Origin: Armillaria gallica
Lineage: Eukaryota > Basidiomycota > Agaricomycetes > Agaricales > Physalacriaceae
Reading direction: 5' to 3'
Assembly (NCBI GenBank): GCA_037576215.1
Contig: JBANDB010000002.1
Coordinates: 124,001-188,000 of the forward strand
DNA: 64,000 nt
Each line of letters opens with the position of its first letter. The first letter of the stretch is position 1. The position numbers and the translations under genes are program-made. Shown one piece after another: positions 47,221 through 59,600 of this stretch. Under the pieces are notes generated by a model that was given only the letters and a program-made list of their open reading frames with translations, had not been told where the DNA came from and did no database searches.

Positions 47221-47849
47221 TAGTAGTTAGTTTCTAATTGTGGTTATAACCACAATGGCAGATGCCCATTTCATGGATAATAACCACAGGCCCTTTTAGG
47301 CAATATGCTGCAAAGGTATGCATGCTTGGTCATACCCTGCTGAATCCTATTTTGGCCTATGTTAGTGCAAGAATCATATTCAGTTCAATTTCCATACCTA
47401 CCCTTATAGCATGGGTGAATAAAAATTAGGATTTGGTTATAAAATACATTGTCAACCATTTCCCAAGCATGCCACAACCTTGCAGGCAAAACATTTGTTG
47501 GATTCAATGACCCAGCTCTGGATGACAATATGTGCTAGAACACCTGATACAAGAAACAACGCATGCCTTAAAAATACCTCTCATAAGGATTGAACAAGCG
47601 ACCTCATAGAGGACTGACAGTGTGGACATTAAAGCAGTTAAACTAAATGAACATATATTAGGGGCAGATCTAATCATAGATATCTGTTCTATGTGTACAG
47701 AATACAAAGAAAATATGCCCGCTGTCATGCTGGGCAACACAACAGTGGGCATAGTCACTAGCATAGTTACTGCACAGCTTATCATTATCAAACACATGAT
47801 TTTGTGGTACATGGGAGGTCTGAGTGACATTGGGGACTCCGATGTCAGG
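47221..47849. other. CpG-poor spacer, R1 copies d and e
   Basis: No recognised gene; a 108-codon - strand frame (47504-47830) has no motif. Confidence 0.4.
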
Positions 47850-49165
47850 AGAGGAGAGAGTCGGCAATGGCGGGCATCCAGGTGGTTGAAAATTCATAGT
47901 CTTGGGTGCAGTTGATGGGTGCTTCGGTTGTCCATCAATATCTGCAACAATGAATTGGTGGTCCTCATGGTCAGCCGTCAGCATTTTGATCTCCATCCCA
48001 CTCTCCTGCTCACCACCTTCAGCCCATTCCCACATTCTCCAGTGGAGATGGCGACCACCATTGGATTCCCCAGTATTTAAAATGGGGGTGGACATCCAAT
48101 GGTGGTCATACAGGCAGTGGCGAGTCCAGGATTGGGCGAGGATGGGGATGGGGGTTGTTGCTGTTGTCGGTGGTGATAGTGACATCGGGGGGAGAAACAG
48201 CTTTGAGGATTGTGTTCCCCCATGTCAAAAATGGGAGACACACAAGAATTGGGGTCATTTGGGGGACTGGAGCCAGCTGTAGGAGCCCTTGTTGGTTTTG
48301 GGCTGGTGTGGCAGCAACGGCGCCATCGGTGGTCATATCACCATTGTTGTGGTGTCATCCATGACACACATTGGAATACTAATGATGCCCAGAAAATTGT
48401 CTCCATCGCAGCAATCATTTGATGTCAGGGTCATGTTCATCATCCCGCTGTCCTGCCCATGCTGTTTTTGCCTCATTCTGCATCCCAGCCTCCCCTGCCC
48501 TGGTTCCAAAGCCATGTCCTGTTTTCTGCTGCACCACTTCTCTGTCCTCAAAGTCTCCCCACCTGTCCTGCTGCCATCACCATCATCAAGATTCGTTTGA
48601 TATCCTGTCCTGCTTGCAGATAGACCCCAATTATCAATCCTGAATGGTGTCTGTGGGCATTGACATGGGCAAATCCACTGTATGTGGGTGATTGGCCCTG
48701 ATGGCGATAGTGGGGGTTCTGGGCCAGTAGATGGTGACAGGGTTCATCCTCGTGTCTTCGCCAGGTCTCAAGGGTCACTGTTCTCGTTGTTGAGGACCAT
48801 ACTGATGTCGGACATTGCTTGGGGGAAGGAACGAGGCTGCCTGGCATGAGGACTTATGTGATGGTAGGTGGAGGGTGTTCTTGGACACTATCCTGGGCTC
48901 TTGGGGCCACCAGATGCATCAAAAGTATCTAAAGTAACTGTATTGGCACTAAAAATGAATAAAACATACCTAACACCCATTGCAATGAGCAATAGGGCCA
49001 CACATAAGGCTATGGGACATGAAGATAGTAAGGAAAAGAAGGAAAAAAGATGTTGCACAGCCACTTGATCGCTGTGCAGTTGCATGGTCTGGAGTGATTG
49101 AGTGGGCAAAATGCATCCTTGAAAAGGATCCCTTGCTTGAAACAGACACTCCTAAGCCCTGTAAG
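47850..49165 (+). repeat. Repeat family R1, copy e
   Basis: The best preserved copy: GGGGGTGG body with CCCAGTATTTAAAATGGGGGTGGACATCC (similar to 26041-26060), then GGGGCCACCAGATGCATCAAAAGTATC...AATAAAACATACC and CACAGCCACTTGATCGCTGTGCAG (48900-49080). On the - strand the ACATACC element looks like a splice donor GGTATGTTTTATT with a downstream CTTTAG before GCATCTGGTGGCCCC, conserved in copies c and e. Confidence 0.55.
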
Positions 49166-49387
49166 TCATCGGGATAGTAAATTTCAATACTAAATAATCT
49201 ATGTATGTATTTTTCACTGTGATATTTGTCTTTGAGCCTTCATTAATTGTTGTTTTGTCTTGAAATCTTTGTGTTTTGTAGTTTTTCAAGTGTATTTGTG
49301 TTCTTGGGACCTACAGAACCTACAAATGTGTTAGACCTGATGTCCAATCAGAAGTAAACAACGGCTGTATCACGTTCGTACAGTCAC

Positions 49388-49706
49388 TGTTGAGTCTCAT
49401 GATGAAAGGACTTCTGGACTAAGTGTTTTTAGTGCTTAGTGAGAATGAATGTGTTTCGGTATGAATAAACATTAGCTCAAAGCTAGGGAATATACAGCTT
49501 GAGCTACAGTACTTATATACTAAAATGAGGGGTCTAATAATAAGTGCACCATTGCAGGAAAGAAGCAGAAATAACACAAGGCAAACGGTGGTGACTGTAT
49601 TGCGAGTCATGGCTCCATGGAGTTGTGGATCCTAAGGATAAGATAAGATAAGCACCAAAGATAAGATAAGAGGCACTTAGATAAAGAAAATGAATAAATC
49701 ATAACA
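49388..49706 (-). repeat. gypsy relic 1, 3' LTR (about 319 bp)
   Basis: On the - strand the LTR starts TGTTATGATTT directly after AACAAGGGGGTAA and ends ...CTCAACA at 49388. A TATA-like TAGTATATAAGTA lies inside (about 49520). The left edge is chosen from the TGTT/AACA pairing and could be off by tens of bases. The partner LTR is not in the window. Confidence 0.55.
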
Positions 49707-49719
49707 TTACCCCCTTGTT
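49707..49719 (-). promoter_or_regulatory. gypsy relic 1 polypurine tract
   Basis: The - strand reads AACAAGGGGGTAA directly before the LTR start TGTTATG and just after the pol stop at 49742. Confidence 0.7.
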
Positions 49720-49741
49720 AAGGCAGGCATCCCTGCTGCTG

Positions 49742-52700
49742 TTATGGTATGTTGTCCGGTTTGAAGGGTGATTTAGTATCCGTTGAAGGATCATCATAGC
49801 CCCCTAGTAACTCCCAAAGCTCATCTTCATCATACCACACCTTCTTGCCTGTTCTTGGATCTGTATAGGATTGCCAATTTGCTGGCCTGTCAATGACTCT
49901 GTCTATGTGCTCGGCGAGGAATTCTTTGATGAGTTCATTGGCATCCATATGGTCATCCTGTACCCAGCTGTTTGACTCTGGTCTATAGGCTTTCCACTTT
50001 ACGAAGTAATCGGTAACCAAGCGCCATGGTTCCCCGACTTTTTCTCTGACCTTGTGACGTCTGCTGTCAAGAACCTTTTTGATTTCATAATGTTCTGCAC
50101 CGTCAATTAGATCTGGTGGTGGCAGTGGCGGTTGTTCTTGGTTCGGGAATGCGGGAGGCACATATGGAGTGAGGAGTGCTTCATTGAATGTTGGGTGGAT
50201 ATGCCAGTTGGTAGGGAGTTTGAGGGTGTATGCTGAAGCTCCTTTCTTCATGACTATTAAGAATGGTCCCATGCATTTGTCTGTGAGTTTCTTCTTTGGT
50301 CATGGGAGATGAAGGTTGGTTGTATTGAGCCAAACCTTGTCTCCTATCTGATACTCGATCATGGGATGTCTCTTTTTGTCATATTGGGCTTTCATCTGGT
50401 CAGCAGCTTTCTCGAGTGATCGTTTGGCTGTGGCATGAATTTCCTGCATCTTGGATACAAAAGTCATCAAGGCTGGCATTCGGAAAGGGGTCTGGGGCTT
50501 GACTCCTGGTAAGACATGGGCATTGTAGCCATGATTGACCTTGAAAGGGCTTTTGCCAGTGGCCGAATGGGTGTGGTTGTTATGAGCGAAGGTGGCGAGT
50601 GATAGCCATTCTACCCAGTCATTCTGGAGATGGTTGACCAAGATTCGGAGGTATTTTTCAACCTCCTGGTTGACTCATTCCATTTGTCCATCTGTTTGAG
50701 GGTGAAAAGCAGTAGATGTGTTGGCCTTGATTTGGAGCAAGTTATAAAGGTCCTGCATGAATTTAGAGACAAATACAGTGCCTCAGTCAGAGATGACGAC
50801 TTGTGGCATCCCGTGTTTGGCATATACTTCGTCGCATAGGATCTTTGCCCATCCCTCCGATGATAGTTCTGTGGAACATGCAATAGGAATGATCTCTTTT
50901 GAGAAGCGGTCGACAATCATAAGGATGGTGTCGTAGCCATTGCACATCGGTAGACCAGTGACCATGTCAATGGAAATGTGGGTCCATGGCCTGGAGGGAA
51001 TGGCATTGGGATGAAGTGGTGTTGCTTTGGCTTGTGTGCTCGACTTGGTTCGTTGGCATGTCTCACAAGCACAAATGTAGGCCTTGATGTCTTTCTTCAT
51101 TTTGGGCCACCAATACTCTTGTAGCATGAGTTCTTTGGTCTTCTCAACACCTGGGTGCCCTGCTGTGATGTGGTTGTGAGATCTTGCAATGATTTCTCCC
51201 TGTAGCTCATGATCTTGGGGAACATAGATTCGGTTATCATAGTAGATTAGTCCGTTTTCTATTTTCATTTCTTGATCATGGTTGAGGGATCTGGAGACGT
51301 TCTTGTCCCATTGGTGATGGTCAAGCGTGGTGCATTTGACCTTTGTCTGTATTTCTTCTATCATGGGCATGATCATTGCCCGGAAATGTTCCGGTTTGAG
51401 AACTGTGATTTCGTCATTGTCTTCTTTGCCTTGCTCATGGTCTGCCCTTCTAAGCAGGTCAGCTTTCTTGTTTGCCATTCCTGGTTTGTGGTGAAGGGAG
51501 AAGTGGTATTCAGCTAGTTCAGTTACCCAATGCACTTGTCGGCGGTTTAGCTTTTGGGGTTTTTGGAAATACTGGAGATTCTGATGATCCATTCAGATTT
51601 TGAAATCCTGAGCTGCTCCCATTAGGTAGTGCCTCCACTCGTTGAGGGCGAGCATGATCGCAAGTAGTTCTTTGTCATAAATTTCATAATTTCATTCCGT
51701 AACTGTAAGGGATTTGGATAAAAATGTGACTGGATGCCATTTTCTGTCTTGCTCTTATGACAAAACAGCGCCTATTGCCCCCTCACTAGCATCCACTTCC
51801 ACGCAGAACTTCCCCCCCTCAGTTGGTATTGCTAATACCACTTCTTCTGCCAAGAGCCTTTTTAATTCTTTGAAAGTGCCTTGTTGTGCTGCTCCCCATT
51901 TCTATGGATGGTTCCCTGTAAGTTGAGTCATGGGTTTGACGACCCTGCTATATCCTTTGATGAATCATCAATAGAAGTTGGTGAAGCCTAAGAATGATTG
52001 TAACTGCTGTTTCTTTGTCAGTACTGGCCATTCCACTATGCCTTGGATTTTGACTGGGTCCATGTGAATGCTTCCTTCGCTGATGATGACTCCAAGGTAT
52101 TCTGTTTCTAAAGTCTTGAACTCACATTAACTCACATTTCTCCGCTTTAAGGAATAGCTTGTTCTTTCGTAGGACTTTCAGGACTTCACATGTGATGTGA
52201 CGATGTTCTTCCTTGGTCTTGGACATGATTAGGATATCATCAGGGTAGACTGTGATGGCGCCTGATGCAATAAGATCCTTGAAGATATCATTCATCATCC
52301 ACTGGAAGGTCACCAGAGAATTAGTAAGTCCAAAGAACATAACTGTGGGCTCAAACAAGCCCCAGTTAGTCCTGAATGCTGCCTTCCATTCATCACCATG
52401 TTTGATGCATACATTATTGTATCCCCACCGAATGTCAAGTTTGGAGAAGTACTTGGCACCTCTCAATTTGTCCATTAACTCCGAGATGAGAGGGAGCGGG
52501 TAACAGTTTTTGATTGTCGTCTCATTAAGTTTTCGACGGTCCTGGACTGGTCATAACTTGCCATCCTTCTTTTTGACAAAGAAGAAAGGCGAGGCCATGG
52601 GTGACTTCGATGGTCGTATTCTCCTGCTTGAGAGGTTTTCATCTAAGAACTTGTCAAGCTCCGCTTGCTCATTTTGATTAAGAGGGTAAACTTTGCAGTC

Positions 52701-52930
52701 TAGGTTGGTGCTTGCATTGGGGATGAGTTCAATCACATGGTCCCATGTCTTTGGTTCAGGGAGTTCATTGAAATTGTCTTTGTCGAACAAATCATTGAAG
52801 TCTCTGCACCAGTCTGGGACCATTTCTTCAAACATTTTGGTCTTCTTTTCTGCGTTGGCTTTAGCTGTAAAGTGGCACATAGTGAACAATGAGTGACCAA
52901 GTTTATAGTTCTGGTAAGTCTTCCCTTGAT
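49742..52930 (-). pseudogene. Ty3/gypsy chromovirus pol relic 1 (RT, RNase H, integrase, chromodomain)
   Basis: Right to left on the - strand: RT start with SPMASPFFFVKKKDGKL (about 52610-52554) and [13 protein letters not shown]; the catalytic box YPDD (about 52240), where YxDD normally has Met, Leu or Val. Then the RNase H end (AEYHFSLHHKPGMANKKAD), the integrase zinc finger (HNHITAGHPG, CETC), core ISIDMVTGLP and VVISD, and the C-terminus. Last is a chromodomain (YEIKKVLDSRRHK ... YFVKWKAY ... SNSWV, about 50110-49910), which directs integration to marked chromatin. In-frame TGA replaces conserved Arg at 52551 (DGKL-R-PVQD), 50783 (ISD-R-G) and about 50680 (ME-R-VNQ). gag and protease are missing: the copy stops near 52930 at the edge of another LTR. 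Confidence 0.88.
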
Positions 52931-52960
52931 CTTAATGGACTAGGCTTAATGGAACACCAG

Positions 52961-53324
52961 TGGTGTCGACTGGAGTCAGGCAACAGAGGTGTCAACAATT
53001 ATATAGGCTACAAGGACTGATAAAGGAGGAGATACTGAAGTATGGCTGATGAAGACGAGGCTGAAGGCTAAGACAAACTATCCCTTAAGTGCAGTCTCTG
53101 GCCTGACACAGGTCCGAAGTGAGATCACACAAATTGGGGGGTAGAAAGAGTAGTGTTATTCTTCTAACTACTAGTCTTTATATACTGTAGCTAATTTGTA
53201 ATAAGAGTCAATAAGAGTCTGTATGAGTCATTACTGCATAACATTGAGTCGGTGTCAAGTCTATCTATAGCCTCTGAGTCCACTTTACTAAAAATACATT
53301 GGAGTGAGTCATTTACCCCTTACA
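52961..53324 (-). repeat. LTR-like block at the 3' end of the 53-61 kb element
   Basis: Read on the - strand it begins TGTAAGGGGTAAATGACTC right after a G-rich tract. It contains a TATA-like AGT ATATAAAGACTAG about 190 bp in, and ends near GTCGACACCA at about 52961. It is unlike the gypsy 1 LTR. No second copy is found to the right within the window, so the LTR call rests on the adjacent polypurine tract, the internal TATA box and the TG...CA borders. The left edge is approximate. Confidence 0.5.
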
Positions 53325-53336
53325 TAGCCCCCCCAC
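53325..53336 (-). promoter_or_regulatory. Polypurine tract before the 53-kb LTR
   Basis: The - strand has GTGGGGGGGC between the stop of the large unknown frame (53363) and the TGTAAGG start of the LTR-like block, the normal place of the plus-strand primer. Confidence 0.6.
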
Positions 53337-53362
53337 GCTGCAAGGGCTCATGCGTTCTTGGT

Positions 53363-56300
53363 TTACTGGACCTCATCATAAAGGCTGTCATACACTTCAG
53401 GGATCTGCATGTTGGTTAACTTGATCTTCTTCCAGCTTACCGGGTACCTGGAATTAATCAAAGACTGGCCGTAATCTGTGTTGTCCTGAGTTACCTGGTA
53501 TGAATTGGCCAGGTCATTCTCCACTAAATATTGAAGGATGAAGTCTCTCCAACCTGTCTCTGTCAGAGCCTTGGCGATCAACCATTTTATCCTTTCCAAG
53601 ATGTTGATGATGAACTTCGAACAGTCGGTGGTCCATCCTTTGAGGAATGGAGTGAAGTATTTCATGAAGATTGTGTTAGTAGGGAAGAGCATTCAAATGA
53701 GGGAGTCGCTTTGTTCCACAAACCTGTACAAAGCTCTCTCTTCGCCAACTGTGAGGGGTTCTTGCAAGAGATACTTGGTATCACTGTTACGTCCAGAAGG
53801 AAGATGAACTGCAACTTTATGGAAGTGGTGAGCGATGGCAGAGGGCCCTGCCATGAGACGTCCAATGACCAGTGATCCTCTGAGGTACTTGGCTACAAAA
53901 GCTAAGACTCCCCCTTCCATTATGAAAGCTCCAGCATTACGACATCCCAAGATTTTATGAGCATTATGTAGATATTGACGGTTCATATCCGCTACTCCTC
54001 AGTAGTCATTGATCTCCTGCTCTAGCCATCCTGGCTCATGCAGCATGAAGCAAGTGTCTCATACTTCTAGTGGTAGGGTCCGTAATTCTTGATGGAACAT
54101 AGGCAAGGATGACTCTGGGACAGCAACTGTGAATTTGAGGTTGCATGAGACACAGTAATCCAGGATTTCCGAAGGCATGCTGTAGCCTCTTGGGTAGACA
54201 TTGACCATGGATTTGAGGATCGTTGCTGTGTACCCATCAATGATCAATCATCCATAAGTTATGAAAAGAGAGCTCCAATGGGGATCAATGGTGGAGTGGA
54301 GGTGGTAGGTCACATAGATGGGAGTACATTCTTGCTGCCAGTTGGTGATGTCATAATAGAAGTAGTGGGGTACGGTGAGATCTCCTCCGTATCAATTGTT
54401 TGGTCTACCGGTGACACTCTCCTAGGATAACTGGGGATTATTCCGTTGAAACTCTCATGAGGTCGAGCCATTTCCTCTGCTATTTGCGAGATCACGGATT
54501 CCGCTGCAAAATTTTCTAAGCTAGAAGGTTCTGCAGATGAGGAGGAGCTAGCAGAACCAAAGGCAGAGTTAGAAGGGAGTACTATCTGAGATGAAGCGAA
54601 GCCTGACCTATTGTTTTCTTCCTCATGTACAGAGGACACACAAGAAACTCAGCTTAGAATCCTACCGAGGTCATTTGTAGAATACAGGGAGACGTGTCGT
54701 AGGTTGATATCTCTTACAGGAGAGAGGTGTGGTGGCAACGAAGGAGATGAAGAATTAATATCGGAGTCAGAGCCGCCAAAAACACTTTGAGCACATAATA
54801 CATTGTCGGTAAACTCGTCTGGATTCAGAAAGTCGAGTTGGATACAGGATACATCTGAGGGAAGAAGTGTCGAGTTGGTTATGGGCCCTGGCATAGGGAG
54901 GAATTCCACCACGTCCGGATCTTCGAACGGATATACCAGAGTAGTTGAGGGGCTGAGCGCCATGGGCTCGTCATTGACAGGTTCACTTGGCATCACCATT
55001 GGAAAGAATGGGATTCCTTTCACTACGTTGTGGTCTGGAATTGCGATCCGGATCTCAGTAAGCAAGCGAGTATAAGGAAGCTTGAGCCCAGGGATTGTTA
55101 TAGAGGGGTTGAGAACTGGGCTGTGGGTAGGTGCGTATCATTCTGCCAAGGAGAGTATCTCCTCCATTACTCCATTGCGTTCAGCTGCCGCCCATTTATT
55201 TTGAGCTTCTTTAGCTGCTGAAGTCCCTTCTGCCCATTCCAGGATGTAATGATACTTCAACTTCACTATATACCAGCCGTCTTGCCCAATATAGGGGAGC
55301 AGAAGAGTGTCATACATCCAGTGCATGACTAGCCAGAGACGCTTGGAAATGGGGATGAGGTTCCATCCATTGATTTCCAAGAATACTGAAGCCTGAGGAG
55401 GAATATACAAGGGAGAGGTAGCATGGAGGAGATGTCAGATGGGTTGGAGTGCCGAGTCGGAGTCACGTAGTTCATTCAGGAAGGGCATGAGAGCTGGAAC
55501 ATCTTCAGGTGTGAAGACTCCGCCTGAGAGTTGATTTGTGTTCTCTACACCGTTCGTGTTCATGATATAAGTGGGACACCCGCATTTGATAGCCTGGCCA
55601 ATAAAGAACCCATGCACCTGGTTTTCCGCATTGAAAACGCCTCCTCTTATTGGTAAACAAGTGAGTTCTATCCTTTGAACAAAAGCTCACATAGCAGAAG
55701 AGAAATTGGAGGCCCAGTTTGGTCCTATGGATACTCGCCATTGGTTAATGAAGGCGATGAATTCACCCATGGTGATGATCGCTAGAGATTGAATGTTGCA
55801 GGCGTGCTCCATGGATTGCAAGGTGGTGAAGAGGAGGTCAACATTAAAACAATGGGGAAGAGGGCGGCTGGGAACATATGATGGATGCGCGATAATGAAG
55901 TTGATGCAAGTGATGGCATTGCCGAGGTCAATTTGAACATCAGCCAACCAGCTAGACTTGAAAGTCATACCCCTGTTGTGATGTTTGACGATCTCCAAAG
56001 GTTTTTTCCCAGATAGATCGTACATCCACAGGCCGTCATCTGAGTCTAGCGAGGATCCGAACATCCTCCAGCTGTGCCTGACGTCAAAGACAATGGGTCT
56101 CTTCATGTCCACAGGGTTGGCTTCCAACCGGTTAATCTCTAGCATGGACAGAGGTTCAATGGTGAAAGCCACGTTGACAGGGTCTTTGCAGAATATGAGA
56201 GGAGTCAGGGAAGTGTCGACTGGAGCATTGAAAGCTTGGAGGTGAGGATTATTAGGGACAATAACGCAGTGAGGAATCTCACCATTCTGTCCCAAAAGAA

Positions 56301-56423
56301 AATACTGAGTCATGATGCGGTTTCAAAGTGCTCTGGCGTCTCGAGTAGCTTTATCCTAGGCAAGGATGGTAGGAGGAACTGAAATTCTCTCTCCTGCTTT
56401 TTAAACCTTTTCCTAGACATCAT
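53363..56423 (-). pseudogene. Roughly 1020-codon unrecognised ORF in env position downstream of gypsy pol
   Basis: A single reading frame can be followed from ATG 56423 (or 56420) to TAA 53363. Lesions: a slip in a GA run at about 56386-56393, TAG at 56356, a second frameshift near 54310, and TGA at 56323, 55687, 55435, 55138, 54649, 54248, 54059, 53999 and 53693. The first third is globular, with WNRIMTQYFLLGQNGEIPHC, FTIEPLSMLEINRLEANP, PIVFDVRHSWRMFGSSLDSD and THSPVLNPSITIPG further on. The middle (about 55000-54310) is Ser/Pro-rich and probably disordered. The last third is again ordered, ending QIPEVYDSLYDEVQ. I see no RT, protease, zinc finger or signal peptide, and no clear membrane span, so env-like identity is not shown. 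It shares strand with the gypsy 2 pol, begins 240 bp after it, and ends about 30 bp before a polypurine tract and LTR. Confidence 0.6.
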
Positions 56424-56662
56424 ATTGGAGGCTTAGGATTGGTTCCACGGTTCGTCAAGTGTGAGTCAGATTCAAGCCAGTCGGGGGCCCACTCTGGAGG
56501 ATGTAAAGTAGTATTCGTCACGTAAAGCCTTTGAAATTATGAGACTAGGGAGCCAGTTACTATTTGAAATTTACAGTAATCAAGGGAGATTTTAGCGGAG
56601 TTTTAATCTATGGCAAATTAAGTTTTGGAAATTAATGATCAATTACCCCAGATCCAGGGCGT

Positions 56663-59600
56663 TTATAATTTGTTATTGCACTTGTAATTCCTCAATATCT
56701 CTGGTGCGTTTTTCAAGTTGATTTCAGTGGCCCAGGTGTCAAATTGCAGGCCATAGCCCAGCCATCAAACCAGGAATTTGGTCCTTGCTCCCTTTTTTTG
56801 GTGTCCTACCAGGCTTTCGACTTCGTATTCTTCTTTGGGTCGCTCGGTCCTTAACTCAGGCAGCTTAGAGCAATTTTTCCATTCAGCTGAACCTTCCTGG
56901 TATGGCTTTAGGTGCTCTATATTGAAGATGGGAAACCTGGGGTAATTGCTTCCTAATCGTAGTCGATACACTTTAGAATTGATTTTCTCCAAGACTTCAA
57001 ATGGTCCAATCCATCTTTGGACTAGTTTAGCACCTTTTCCCTTGCTCTCCTTCCATTCGAGGGAGTGAGGGTTTACGAGTACTAAGCTTCCAGGTTCGAG
57101 ATTAGGAGCTGCCTTTCTGCCCTTATTGTAATACTTGACTTGTGTTTCCTGTGCTCTAGAAATGGCTGTTCTAGCATTCTCTTGATGAATCCTTATCTGG
57201 TCCAAGAAATTTCCTACCTCTGGAGACAGCGAGTATTTGCTAGATTCCTGATCCAAAGCGGCCGTTAACCGGGTCAAGGGTGAAGAGGGTTGGAACCCAA
57301 GCAGTAGTTTAAACAGGGATACACCGGTGGAAGAATGTGAATGTGCGTTGTATGAGAACTCCAGTAGATGGAGCCATTCTGCCCAAGAACCTCTGTCACT
57401 GGATACATAGGCTCTTAACATCGATTCTATGGTTCAATTAACAATCTCTGTCTGTCCATCGTGTTGCAGATGGTGTGAAGAAGACAATGCTAACTTGGTT
57501 TTCAGATGCTTGGTGACTTCCCTCCAAAAATCCGATGTCCATCTCAGGTCTTGATCTGAGATGATGCTCAATGGCAGGCCATATTTTGAGACAACTTCCT
57601 TTACAAAAATTAGAGCAAAGGTTTTGACGTCAAGACCAGTAGTGGTTGCGATGAAATGAGCATGTTTCAATAAGCGGTTGACTACTACTAATATTGCGTT
57701 GCTACCGTTGGACCAAGGAAGGTCCACTATCAGATCCATTGAGACTGACTCATAGGGTCTAGTCAGGATTGGGCTAGGTATGAGTAATCTGTATTTCTTA
57801 AAGTTAGGTGTCTTGATTTTTTGGCATATGTCACAGGTTCTACAAAATTCTTCGACATCAACCTTCATGCACTTCCAGTAGAATTTAGGGGACAATTTGA
57901 ACCACAATTGTTTGACTTGTAGGTGAGCCATCTCCAGTGGGGCTTCATGTGCTTCTTCTAATATTCTTTGCCTTAATTGTTTAGGGATGCATAGTTGTGG
58001 TTGGAAGTCGGCGTCGAGAAAGTAAAGTAGCTTGTCCTCTCCTCGAAGGAATTTGCCACCTTCTGATCTAGCATCCTTTGATCTCCCAGTTTCTGCATAT
58101 ATAGTCATTAATTGATTGTCTGATTCGTACCCCTTGATGAATTCTGCTTTCAAAAAATTATCCATGAATATGAGTATCGCCAGATTTGAAGGGTTGACGT
58201 TTGTCCATAACTGTTCCATCAATTCTTCCTTCATATTGGTCTCTGAGACCTTCATGTTTTCAGTTTGAATGCTTGTTGTTTTATCCTTTCATCTATTGGC
58301 CCCCTCAGCGTTCATGCTGTTCTCGCTTCCTTTCTTTCTGGATCTTGTTGTTGCGAAAGCTTCGGCCATTGCCTATACAGCTTGGACTTTCTTTGCAGGC
58401 ATGATCCGTAGTTCTTCTTCCTGCGCTTCGGCCAGCTTGTTATTTGGTTCTAAACTCCTTTCATTTGATTCTAGTGGAGAAAAATGATTGGGAGGAGCTC
58501 TCGGCAAACGTGATAGCGGATCAACATTGGAGTGCTTCCGCCTGGGTCTGTGTACTATTTCTAGGTTTGGTGCGTATGTGGAGAATACTGTTCCCCAGGC
58601 GGCTAACCGTCTATTTGAATTTTTGTAGGTATGTGCCCACTGCAGGGCTGTGTGATTGGTGATCAGGGTAATCTTTTCCCCTTCTATGAAGGGTTGAAAT
58701 TGAATTAATCCCTCTTTTGCTGCTAGAGCCTCTCTTTTGGTAGCTGAATACCACGTCTCAGGCCCTTTAAACCTTTGGGAATAATACCCTATGACTCGCT
58801 CTGTCCATATTTCTGTTTCTTTGAACTCAGAACCCCACGTCTGCTCATATATGTGCCCTAGATCCTTGGTCCCGATATGATTGTATAGTAAAGGAATGGG
58901 TTCCTTGGCATCCCAAGCCCTTTTTAACAGGCCATAAGCTTTAGATCCTTTGAGGTTGCGAATTTTAATCTGCTGAATTTGTTGTAGGGTGCAACCACAA
59001 GCACTATCCAACACGTCAGTGTACAGTCAGTATGGCAATTTTTCTTGTGCATGTCCTAGCATAGGAGATTCTTGCAAAGCCTTTTTTCCTGACACCCAAG
59101 TGTATTCGTGTTCCTTTTCCCACTTCCATGTCAATCCTTTCCTCAGATTGTCAAATAAGGGCCCCATTCTGTCCACAAAATAAGGTATGAATGTTTGGAA
59201 ATACACCAGCATGCCTAAGAACATTTGTAGTTCGGAGATTTTTGTGGGTCTTTCTAGTTCGACGATAGCACATACTTTTTCTTCATGTGTCACTAGCCCA
59301 AGCCTCAAGAACTTGTGACCTAGAAGTAGGATTGAAGAGTAAAAGAAATGACACTTGGATGGTAATAAGGTAATGCCGCTCTCTTCTACCGCTTGGAGGA
59401 CTTTATCGAGGTGCTGAATATGTTCTTCAAAAGTTTTTGAATACACAACAATATCGTTGATGTACACTAGGGAAAATAACCATAGGCAAGGAGCTAGAAT
59501 CCCTTGCATTACCCATTGAAAGATTGAAGGCCCATTTCTCAGACTGAATGGCATCCTTCTAAACTGGTAAAGTCCTCAGTGAGAGCGAAACACAGTCTTT

